Position numbers and translations under genes: made by a program. Under the pieces are notes generated by a model, which saw nothing but the letters and a program-made list of their open reading frames with translations, did not search any database and had not been told where the DNA came from. A stretch of 20,802 nucleotides of DNA from JAEZDC01 sp036676415 (GTDB lineage: Bacteria; Bacteroidota; Bacteroidia; Chitinophagales; Chitinophagaceae): positions 1 to 20,802 of the forward strand of contig JAKFCX010000014.1 of NCBI GenBank assembly GCA_036676415.1, read 5' to 3'. Positions 14,992-20,783 of the stretch are shown here, piece by piece; position 1 is the stretch's first letter, and the number at the start of each line of letters is the position of its first letter.

Positions 14992-16092
14992 TTATTTCTG
15001 TGGAATGAAAATCTGTCTCAACTGATCAATCAGCACACCATTGCCATTCACGCTGATACTGCTGATCTTGTCAGCGATTTTTTCTACATACTCCATTTCC
15101 TTTAGTTTCCACAGCATCTGGTTTTCTTCCATCAATTTAGCAGTGTTCAACAAGCTTCTTGTGCTTGCAGTTTCCTCCCGCCTCATGATGATGTTGGCCT
15201 GTGCTTTTTTCTCAGCAACCAATACCTGGTTCATGATCTCTTTCACATCACCAGGCAAGATGATATCCCTGATACCAAATCCATTTACCTCGACTCCCAA
15301 CTCCACTGCAGTTTTTTGTACTACCTCCAGAACAAAAGGTCCAATTGCTTCTTTTTTCTCCAGCAATTCATCAAAACCATAAGTGCTTACATATTCTCTC
15401 AAAGCCAGCTGGAAGGCCACATACAATTGCTTGTCGTAATCTTTATTCTCCAGCAACGCTTTTTCAATGTTCACCACTTTGTATTGAGCCCAGGCATTGA
15501 TCCGCAATGCAGCTTTATCTTTTGTAAGTATCTCCTGTCCATTGATCTCTAGCTGCAGTTGCCTTGTATCAACTTTACCAACATGAACCGGGATGCTGTT
15601 CTTCCACCAGAAATACACACCGCTCTCAAGTGTTTGCATATATTTCCCATCAACAAACAGTACGGCTTTTTCATAAACTTCCACTGTTGCAAATCTCACG
15701 TAAGGAGCAACCAGTTTATTAGCAAGTGTAGCCCTGTCAATGTTCTCTGTGATCTCGATCTTACTGATATCAGCTTTAATGAAATCATATTGAACTACAC
15801 TTTTCCAGAAAGTATACCTGCCTGCAGTCAGCACCTGTTTTATCAAACCGTTCTCATATTGCAGAACGATCTCGCTGTCTTTTACTTCAACAACGTTCAA
15901 TGCATCTGCCAATACAGCATCCTGCAAAAGAATATTCAATTCAACAGGAGCATAGAATTGTTTTGTAATATCATATACAACTGCTTTCTCATTACCCCAG
16001 AGCCAATACTTTCCTTCGTTCAAAACTTTTCTGTACACACCTCTCTCGAATACCAATGCCACTTCCCAGGCATTTACGATCAACCTTTTCAT
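14992..16092 (-). CDS. slipin-type SPFH/Band-7 protein without N-terminal membrane anchor
   Basis: A 366-residue SPFH protein. The core (about 136-300) has YEKAVLFVDGKYMQTLESGV, then VGKVDTRQLQLEI, QEILTKDKAALRINAWAQYKV and GVEVNGFGIRDIILPGDVKEIM, all typical of slipins, followed by a helical tail (to ~345). Two features are odd. First, the hydrophobic N-terminal hairpin that tethers slipins to the membrane is absent. Second, the N-terminal 130 residues carry two more copies of the domain's opening beta-hairpin: VALVFERGVYRKVLNEGKYW (11-30) and EIVLQYENGLIKQVLTAGRY (74-93), beside the one at 140-160. SPFH proteins form large rings or cages. Slipins have been reported beside rtcB in other bacteria. 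It probably provides a scaffold for the RNA-repair proteins (inference). tRNA-like genes lie on both sides. Confidence 0.85.
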   Translation of the reverse strand: MKRLIVNAWEVALVFERGVYRKVLNEGKYWLWGNEKAVVYDITKQFYAPVELNILLQDAVLADALNVVEVKDSEIVLQYENGLIKQVLTAGRYTFWKSVVQYDFIKADISKIEITENIDRATLANKLVAPYVRFATVEVYEKAVLFVDGKYMQTLESGVYFWWKNSIPVHVGKVDTRQLQLEINGQEILTKDKAALRINAWAQYKVVNIEKALLENKDYDKQLYVAFQLALREYVSTYGFDELLEKKEAIGPFVLEVVQKTAVELGVEVNGFGIRDIILPGDVKEIMNQVLVAEKKAQANIIMRREETASTRSLLNTAKLMEENQMLWKLKEMEYVEKIADKISSISVNGNGVLIDQLRQIFIPQK

Positions 16093-16189
16093 GATCTTTA
16101 TATTTTAATTATTAATAAGAAAAGCTGTGCCTGCTTACCCTCCAGTTTACACGGAAACAATGCTCAATCATCTTAACTGTATTAGTTGC

Positions 16190-16328
16190 TCAGCACTTCT
16201 CATCACTGCATCTTGTGATGAATGAATGCTGAAGAAGTAATGCACTGCTAATGATCTCACTTCTGTTTTCAAGTGCTTACCCGAATTACTTGTTACACTT
16301 CCTATCGAAGTGATGCAGCCAGTAAGCA
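16190..16328 (-). ncRNA. structured RNA stretch between the tRNA-like array and slipin
   Basis: No credible protein is encoded in the 290 nt between the last tRNA-like module and slipin, but strong stems are. One domain is closed by TGCTTAC (16274-16280) and GTAAGCA (16322-16328) and holds the hairpin CACTTC/GAAGTG. A second has outer arms TCAGCA/TGCTGA (16190-16195 and 16227-16232) and inner arms CATCAC/GTGATG (16201-16206 and 16215-16220). GAAGTG words recur throughout. It could be a leader, a small RNA, or decayed tRNA-like units. Confidence 0.5.
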
Positions 16329-16383
16329 AGTCAAGCTTTATGTTTTGCTCATCATTTTTAGAGAAGTGATGAAACTTCTTTCC

Positions 16384-16454
16384 CTACATTATGAGCGTAG
16401 AACTCTACCATTGAGCTATCACACGTGACGGGTGTGAGCAGGATTCGAACCTGC
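16384..16454 (-). tRNA. tRNA-like module with permuted arm order, CAU anticodon
   Basis: Read 5' to 3' on the minus strand: T-arm GCAGG-TTCGAAT-CCTGC (16454-16438), a hairpin TCACAC-7 nt-GTGTGA (16437-16419) where the acceptor stem should be, the TA of positions 8-9, D-arm GCTC-AATGGTA-GAGT (16416-16402), then an anticodon arm CTACG-CTCATAA-TGTAG with anticodon CAU and U33 (16400-16384). This is tRNA order cut in the variable region and closed at the acceptor end. A standard-order reading leaves the acceptor strands unpaired. Translation use is unlikely without processing. Confidence 0.55.
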
Positions 16455-16514
16455 AACAACTTCTGTTGCTCTACCCTTGAGCTATTCCTGTACGGAAGAA
16501 GGACTCGAACCTTC
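16455..16514 (-). tRNA. tRNA-like module with permuted arm order and short anticodon arm
   Basis: Same order as the next module and directly abutting it: T-arm GAAGG-TTCGAGT-CCTTC (16514-16498), short acceptor-like hairpin TTCC-GTACA-GGAA (16497-16485), TA, D-arm GCTC-AAGGGTA-GAGC (16482-16468), and a reduced anticodon-position hairpin AACA-GAAGT-TGTT (16467-16455) with only a 5-nt loop. No normal anticodon can be assigned. Confidence 0.5.
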
Positions 16515-16632
16515 AACACACAGATCCATGGTGATATATCAACACCGCAACAACAGCATACAGTGAGTTACTACTACTGCACTAACAGGATTTGAAAACC
16601 TTGTTCCGGTTTGCTGTCAGCTGTATATATCG
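16515..16632 (-). other. degenerate tRNA-like or structured stretch
   Basis: Arms TATACAG (16627-16621) and CTGTATG (about 16563-16557) could close a domain holding the hairpin AACAAGG-loop-CCTGTT, whose 9-nt loop is centred on UCA. A second hairpin GGTG..CACC follows. No T-arm or D-arm consensus is seen in the first domain. It lies between the Asn-like gene and the permuted modules and may be a decayed tRNA. Confidence 0.3.
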
Positions 16633-16703
16633 CGGAAACAGAATGAATCGAACATTCATCATTCGCTTAACAAACGATTGTTCTGCCGTTGAACTATGTT
16701 TCC
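16633..16703 (-). tRNA. tRNA-Asn-like (anticodon GUU)
   Basis: Acceptor GGAAACA with TGTTTCC (7 bp), D-arm GTTC-AACGGCA-GAAC, anticodon loop TTGTTAA giving GUU with U33, T-arm GAATG-TTCGATT-CATTC, discriminator G as in bacterial tRNA-Asn. The anticodon stem has an A-A mismatch at the outer pair and one G-U. CCA is not encoded. The 35 nt between it and the Lys-like gene hold no clear structure. Confidence 0.75.
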
Positions 16704-16738
16704 ATTTGCTGAGGTCACTCATATCACTCAACCTTCTG

Positions 16739-16810
16739 TAGTTCCGCTGGGATTCGAACCCAGAACTCCTCGGGTAAAAACCGAGTACTCTTCCATTGAG
16801 TTACGAAACT
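16739..16810 (-). tRNA. tRNA-Lys-like (anticodon UUU)
   Basis: Full cloverleaf: acceptor AGTTTCG with CGGAACT (one G-U), D-arm ACTC-AATGGAA-GAGT, anticodon stem CTCGG/CCGAG with loop TTTTTAC giving UUU and U33, T-arm CTGGG-TTCGAAT-CCCAG, discriminator A as in tRNA-Lys. It is the best formed member of the array. Its 5' end lies 1 nt from the discriminator of the preceding gene, so the array has almost no spacers. CCA is not encoded. Confidence 0.82.
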
Positions 16811-16811
16811 G

Positions 16812-16884
16812 TATAGTAGACAGGATTCGAACCTGCAGCCTCTCCAGTCCAGGTGGAGTATCCGGCCAATCGGAATGCTACTAT
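16812..16884 (-). tRNA. tRNA-like, possible Pro (UGG) with abnormal C33
   Basis: Acceptor ATAGTAG with CTACTAT (7 bp), D-arm with GATTGGCC loop but only three good pairs, perfect anticodon stem CTCCA/TGGAG with loop CCTGGAC, T-arm GCAGG-TTCGAAT-CCTGT, discriminator A. The loop centre reads UGG (Pro), but position 33 is C instead of the near-universal U, which should impair decoding. First unit of the array, 6 nt after a terminator hairpin. Confidence 0.7.
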
Positions 16885-16889
16885 ATGCT

Positions 16890-16924
16890 AAAAACAAAAA
16901 GCCCGATCATTTCTGACCGGGCTT
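16890..16924 (-). terminator. intrinsic terminator directly before the tRNA-like array
   Basis: Stem AAGCCCG..CGGGCTT (16899-16924) with inner TCA/TGA and one mismatch, followed on the minus strand by TTTTTGTTTTT. It ends about 6 nt before the first tRNA-like unit, leaving no room for a promoter between them. Confidence 0.75.
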
Positions 16925-17030
16925 ATACCTCCTTAGCTGAGTATTCAACTAATTCGTTGTATGCACGGTCTTATGTACGTATATAGCTTGCCCACTGCAA
17001 AATCAAATCGATTCTGCTCAGCTGCTAAAC
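16890..17030 (-). promoter_or_regulatory. candidate attenuator leader of the tRNA/RtcB operon
   Basis: On the minus strand AGCTGAG (17023-17017) can pair with CTCAGCT (16941-16935), closing a domain of about 80 nt. AAGGAGG follows, then the terminator at 16890-16924. The long-range stem directly ahead of a terminator resembles a riboswitch or attenuator. I do not recognise its class, and it lacks the usual T-box motif. No protein is visible here. Confidence 0.4.
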
Positions 17031-17172
17031 AGTTTGTGGGTTTACTACTATGTATCCAATTCGACATCATGTTTATTTTTTTCATTCTATAGATGCTAAG
17101 TATTTTTCTTTACACACTTCTCATCAAAATTTATTTCAACCTGGTAAGCTTTCTTAAAGCTATTGCTAAAGA

Positions 17173-17199
17173 AAAGCCCCGCAGTTGCTGCAGGGCTTT
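17173..17199. terminator. hairpin terminator, probably bidirectional
   Basis: AAAGCCC-C-GCAG (17173-17184) pairs with CTGC-A-GGGCTTT (17188-17199) around a 3-nt loop, with one C-A mismatch. T-rich tracts follow on both strands. It may end the M49-like gene transcript (stop at 17456), or be an early terminator of a transcript started near 17245. Confidence 0.7.
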
Positions 17200-17455
17200 A
17201 AGCTTGTTTTTTTGTCGTATCAACGTACAGCTTTATATGCCCTGCAAAGGTGAAAGCCCATTATCGGACTAAATCCTTTTGCTGTTTTAATATGTAAATT
17301 CTGAATGAGCATTTGCTGTTTTATTTTTTTGTTTGCGGTGGCAAAGATGAAACTATTTTTTTGTTGCTGCCAAATATTTCCTGAAATAAATTTTTGCAAC
17401 AAAGTTTTCATTCCGCTGAAATGCTTTCACCGCAAGTGTTTCAGAGAATTAAATT
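17200..17455. other. AT-rich gap after the M49-like gene
   Basis: No convincing gene. Two promoter-like boxes with the TTTGC ending point along the minus strand: CACCTTTG (17245-17252) and CATCTTTG (17342-17349), both lacking the TA of the consensus. An inverted pair TTTGTTGC/GCAACAAA with a ~30-nt loop lies near 17360-17405. CTTTCACCGCAA lies at 17425-17436. A promoter for the tRNA/slipin/RtcB run may lie here or within 17030-17170. Confidence 0.3.
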
Positions 17456-19096
17456 TTACCTTATTCCTAAAACATCTACCCCCTGTTCAAAAACAATATC
17501 AACCGGAATTCCTTTTTTAGATAACTGATCGAGATCAGCTTGCAATGGTGGGTTTACAATACCTTTTTCAGATTGCAGTTTGGCAACTCCAGCTTTATCT
17601 CCATTTCCCTGTAATGTTAGAATAAGGTTACTCAGATCGTTCATTGCTGTTCTGAATTTTTCAAAATTCACTTTATACTTTCCATCACTTGTTTTTTCAA
17701 ATGCACCTTTCTCCTGGAAGAAATTAAATGACAGCATATTTGCTTTACCATGTGCAGAGCTTGCACCAAAGCGAACACTTCTTAAAATACCCGCCATGAA
17801 CGTAGTGTAATAATTTTCAATTGGACCTTGCAGTTCCCCTTTCTTCACTAATTCAGATACCATGTACAATCCAAGTATATCTGCCTTAGCTTCTTCTAAC
17901 CAGGAGCCTTGCTCCTGTAATGCGTTACGAACTGTTCCTTTTCCATTCACTGTATTTTTTATACCAAGGCCATGTGCCACTTCATGAAACATAACATTAG
18001 CAAAGAATGCATCAAAATTTACCTGCTTCACCTGGGATGCATCAATGAATTCATTTGCTATGGGCTGCATTATCTTATCGAACTTTGCCTGCATTGCATT
18101 TTTTAATTGCGAGCGACGTGTTCCTTTCGTTTGCTGCAATGTTTCATCGTTTGGAAGATTCACAGCAATCGTTTTTCCACCACTGTTTGAATGACCGGCA
18201 TAATACACAATATCATAAGCTGCCAGTTGAGATGAAGTACCTGGTTTTTCTGCTTTGTATTTCGCATCAACCGGTAAGCCTTGTTGCAGTTCAGGTAACA
18301 TGGCAACGTACTTTTCTAATCGCTGGCTCCATTGTTTATCTTTTACTAACACATAAGCTTCGTAAGCATTTCTCCTGTTATACAAAGCATCTTCATAATT
18401 TTCAATTGGACCGATGATGACATCAAGGCTGTTATTCTTCATATCCATCCATGCAATATCAGAAGCAGTATATTGATCAGTGGTTAATGCATCGGCACGA
18501 AGGGAAAGATATTTTTTGAACTCAGGCTCCGTGGATAACTGTGATGCTCTTTTCAATAGTGCAGCTGCACGTTGTAATGGCTCTTTATACGCTATGTGAT
18601 AAGGAATGGAATATAATTTTCCAGTGCTATCTCTCCTGATAATAGAGTATTGTCCTTCCTTATCCTTTACGTTACTTTTATCCAGCTCTTCTTTTGTCAT
18701 ATCTGCCGGGTAGAAATTAGCAGTCTCCGGTTTTTTTCCAATGCCTGCAATAAAAGGTGTATCACCACTTAACCTGTCCCATGGACCATAATTGATCATT
18801 ACAAACTGCTTTGCTTTTTCATCTTTGATTGAATTCAGTAAGCTATCCGGATTACCATAACTCTGCAGCCAGAATAATGTATCCATGATCTTTGCTGCTT
18901 CAATAAGCAAAGGAATTACCTGCCTGTCGCTGTCGCTGAGTTGAGAAAGATCAGCAGTCAGTTTTACAGGAGCATAAGAAGCCAGTTTCTGGCTGATGTA
19001 ATCGTTGGCAGAATCGGAAGCTGATGTTGATTCAGCTGAATCATTCTTACAACTGATGATTGTTGTAATAGCAATTGCAAAAAGTAAATATCTCAT
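17456..19096 (-). CDS. lipoprotein zinc peptidase related to dipeptidyl peptidase III (M49)
   Basis: A 546-residue protein starting with a lipoprotein signal (MRYLLFAIAITTIISC, lipid attachment at C16). The metal site is HEVAH (371-375) followed ~26 residues later by EEAKADILGLY (401-411). The second motif is the M49 glutamate motif (EECKAD/EECRAE). The first is the HExxH form, not the HExxGH of classical DPP III. Length is shorter than the ~700 of eukaryotic DPP III and fits the Bacteroidetes M49-like group. It probably cleaves oligopeptides at the cell envelope, though relatives are often annotated only as Zn-dependent hydrolases. It stands alone; a terminator of the upstream gene ends 7 bp before its start codon, so its promoter is not obvious. 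Confidence 0.78.
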   Translation of the reverse strand: MRYLLFAIAITTIISCKNDSAESTSASDSANDYISQKLASYAPVKLTADLSQLSDSDRQVIPLLIEAAKIMDTLFWLQSYGNPDSLLNSIKDEKAKQFVMINYGPWDRLSGDTPFIAGIGKKPETANFYPADMTKEELDKSNVKDKEGQYSIIRRDSTGKLYSIPYHIAYKEPLQRAAALLKRASQLSTEPEFKKYLSLRADALTTDQYTASDIAWMDMKNNSLDVIIGPIENYEDALYNRRNAYEAYVLVKDKQWSQRLEKYVAMLPELQQGLPVDAKYKAEKPGTSSQLAAYDIVYYAGHSNSGGKTIAVNLPNDETLQQTKGTRRSQLKNAMQAKFDKIMQPIANEFIDASQVKQVNFDAFFANVMFHEVAHGLGIKNTVNGKGTVRNALQEQGSWLEEAKADILGLYMVSELVKKGELQGPIENYYTTFMAGILRSVRFGASSAHGKANMLSFNFFQEKGAFEKTSDGKYKVNFEKFRTAMNDLSNLILTLQGNGDKAGVAKLQSEKGIVNPPLQADLDQLSKKGIPVDIVFEQGVDVLGIR

Positions 19097-19103
19097 AAAC
19101 TAA

Positions 19104-19133
19104 TTTTCTTTCGCTAAAAATAGCGAAAGAAAA
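19104..19133 (-). terminator. terminator after the DUF5131 gene
   Basis: Perfect 13-bp arms: TTTTCTTTCGCTA (19104-19116) and TAGCGAAAGAAAA (19121-19133) with loop AAAA. On the minus strand the stem ends in TTTT. It lies 40 bp after the DUF5131 stop codon and 7 bp before the M49-like gene. Confidence 0.8.
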
Positions 19134-19172
19134 AATGAGTGAGGGAAGAGAGATGATGAGTGGTGAGAAAGC

Positions 19173-19895
19173 TTACCAACCTACCTGTAAAGATTCCGGC
19201 ATTTCGTTGTAAGTCATTCCGGCAAGTTCTCTTCCTGTTTTCTTTTTATTTACTCCACCCCATTGCTTAAAGAAAAAAGCGACACCAGCTTCTCTGCATT
19301 GTTGCATAATATCCCAAACCCACCATTCCTGCATTGGCCTTGCTTTTCTTCCACTTTCACCACCAACAATCACCCAATCAATATTTTCCAGGTTCATGTT
19401 CTCTAAAGAACCGATCAGAGGTTCACACGAAAGGAATTTAGTTTTGGCATTAGTACTTCTCAAATAATCAATTCTACTTACAACTCTTGAATCTTCAACC
19501 GAAACTCCCATCCAGATGTTTGGAGTCCAATTAAGATACTGTTGTAGTTCAGCTAATCTCTCCGCTCTTTTGGTCAATACCTGATACGTATGCTGAGGTG
19601 TATCGTTCATAACGGTAAAAACCTTCTGAATAAAATCCAGTGGAACTTCGGGATGAAATAAATCACTCATTGAGTTAACGAAAACAATTTTCGATCCCTT
19701 CCAACTATAGGGAATTTGTAAAGCATCTTCATGAGTTCTTATAGCGAAGCCATCCTTATACTTCTCAATGCCCATTGCTAAAAGTCTTTTTGTCATCACT
19801 TCTGCATAACAATACTTACAACCTGCTGAGATCTTATCACAACCTGTTGTAGGATTCCATGTCATCTCTGTCCATTCTATCGTTGATTCTGCCAT
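19173..19895 (-). CDS. DUF5131 (phage Gp37/Gp68-type) three-Cys-motif protein
   Basis: A 240-residue protein opening with IEWTEMTWNPTTGCDKISAG followed by CKYCYAE, which gives C19-x6-C26-x2-C29, a radical-SAM-like three-cysteine motif. Further family blocks are FVNSMSDLFHPEVP, YQVLTKRAERL, WMGVSVED, FLSCEPLIG, WVIVGGESG and FFFKQWGG. The family occurs in phages and mobile elements and is predicted to be a radical-SAM-like enzyme; its substrate is unknown. The tcmP stop codon lies 1 bp before this start codon, so the pair is translationally linked, as is usual for this partnership. It ends at a strong terminator. Confidence 0.92.
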   Translation of the reverse strand: MAESTIEWTEMTWNPTTGCDKISAGCKYCYAEVMTKRLLAMGIEKYKDGFAIRTHEDALQIPYSWKGSKIVFVNSMSDLFHPEVPLDFIQKVFTVMNDTPQHTYQVLTKRAERLAELQQYLNWTPNIWMGVSVEDSRVVSRIDYLRSTNAKTKFLSCEPLIGSLENMNLENIDWVIVGGESGRKARPMQEWWVWDIMQQCREAGVAFFFKQWGGVNKKKTGRELAGMTYNEMPESLQVGW

Positions 19896-19896
19896 T

Positions 19897-20760
19897 CTAT
19901 GTGTTATACTTTTTTACAATGTCATTTGCTATTTTCATAGCATTCTTATTATTCGAAGTCAAAAATAGATGATACATAATTGAATTTGCTGAATTCTTTA
20001 ACTCATATGGATTTGAAACATAATCAAAAACTTCTTTCAATCTACTACGATAAAGTAGTGCTGATTTCTTTATAGCATCCACTTCTTTTTTAACTACAGT
20101 TATATCTTCAAATAATGTTGCAGTTTTTTTGTAGAAATGATTTTCAATTTTATCCCTTTCTAATCCTAAGAATATTTCTAATCTTTCCAACCATGCATCG
20201 GAAATATGTCCATTATTCTTTAATAACCTATTAACTCCTAGCCCTGTCGGAACTAAAACCCACATATCCATGGGAAGCCCTCTCAATGCTTCTATTGATC
20301 TCCATTCTACTTGCATGCCACAAGGATCAACATAAGCTAAGGTTCTATAATTTTTGTTCTTTGGATTTCTAAGATAGTTTGACAAGTCAATCATCTTCTT
20401 ATTGCAATCTTCTTGAACGGCAAAGATTTTCTTTTTAGGAAAAGCTTTTTTTGTGTTTGCTTCAAGCTCAATAAAATTTTTGGAATCCTTTTCAACAAAA
20501 TAATATTCATCGAACGGTCTTGGATGTTCAATTTCAACAATTCTTCTTGCTGCCCCAATGGTGATACTGACATTAGATTCGCCACTTTTCTTGTTATCGA
20601 ACACTTTAACAATTTGCCCAGATCCAGCAAAGCCATCAAAATATAAAAGTTTCCAGCCATACTGCTTTGCATAAACATTCATAATATTTAAATATGCTCC
20701 AGCATATTCGACAAGGATTTCTATTTTGATTTTTGTCCAATCTCCACCGAATTGATTCAT
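19897..20760 (-). CDS. tcmP: three-Cys-motif partner protein TcmP
   Basis: A 287-residue protein named for its genetic link to the three-Cys-motif (DUF5131) protein that follows. The opening FGGDWTKIKIEILVEYAGAY is the family start, so the N-terminus is probably complete. A Rossmann-like, methyltransferase-style core is visible: LLYFDGFAGSG (38-48), YFVEKDSKNF (87-96) and TLAYVDPCGMQVEW (140-153). The C-terminal half is charged and helical. Biochemical role unknown; the pair is patchily distributed and may be a mobile modification or defence unit (inference). A TGTACA inverted repeat lies right before the start, suggesting local control. Confidence 0.9.
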   Translation of the reverse strand: MNQFGGDWTKIKIEILVEYAGAYLNIMNVYAKQYGWKLLYFDGFAGSGQIVKVFDNKKSGESNVSITIGAARRIVEIEHPRPFDEYYFVEKDSKNFIELEANTKKAFPKKKIFAVQEDCNKKMIDLSNYLRNPKNKNYRTLAYVDPCGMQVEWRSIEALRGLPMDMWVLVPTGLGVNRLLKNNGHISDAWLERLEIFLGLERDKIENHFYKKTATLFEDITVVKKEVDAIKKSALLYRSRLKEVFDYVSNPYELKNSANSIMYHLFLTSNNKNAMKIANDIVKKYNT

Positions 20761-20783
20761 ATGTACAGATTTAGGGTGTACAT
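20761..20783. promoter_or_regulatory. inverted repeat upstream of tcmP, candidate operator
   Basis: ATGTACA (20761-20767) and TGTACAT (20777-20783), 7-bp arms spaced by 9 bp, directly adjoining the tcmP start codon. TAAATCTG within it on the minus strand resembles a -7 box (TAnnTTTG), so a bound repressor would cover the promoter. Confidence 0.45.

Noticed and set aside
16384..16884. CRISPR array as explanation for the repeated short blocks
   Set aside because: The repeated words are tRNA T-arm and D-arm consensus sequences with differing flanks; there are no equal direct repeats with uniform spacers and no cas genes.
16696..16986. 96-codon plus-strand open frame
   Set aside because: It is antisense to the Lys- and Pro-like tRNA genes and the terminator; the protein is their complement.
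11431..17030. Classical rtcR-rtcBA operon
   Set aside because: No sigma-54 activator RtcR and no RtcA cyclase are encoded in the window; the partners are slipin, DUF458 and a BCS1-like ATPase instead.
16890..17030. T-box riboswitch
   Set aside because: The leader precedes tRNA-like genes, which made this tempting, but the conserved T-box sequence (AGGGTGGNACCGCG-like) is absent.
17220..17411. 63-codon minus-strand open frame
   Set aside because: Low-complexity, K/Q-rich, with no promoter or family support; it lies in an AT-rich gap.
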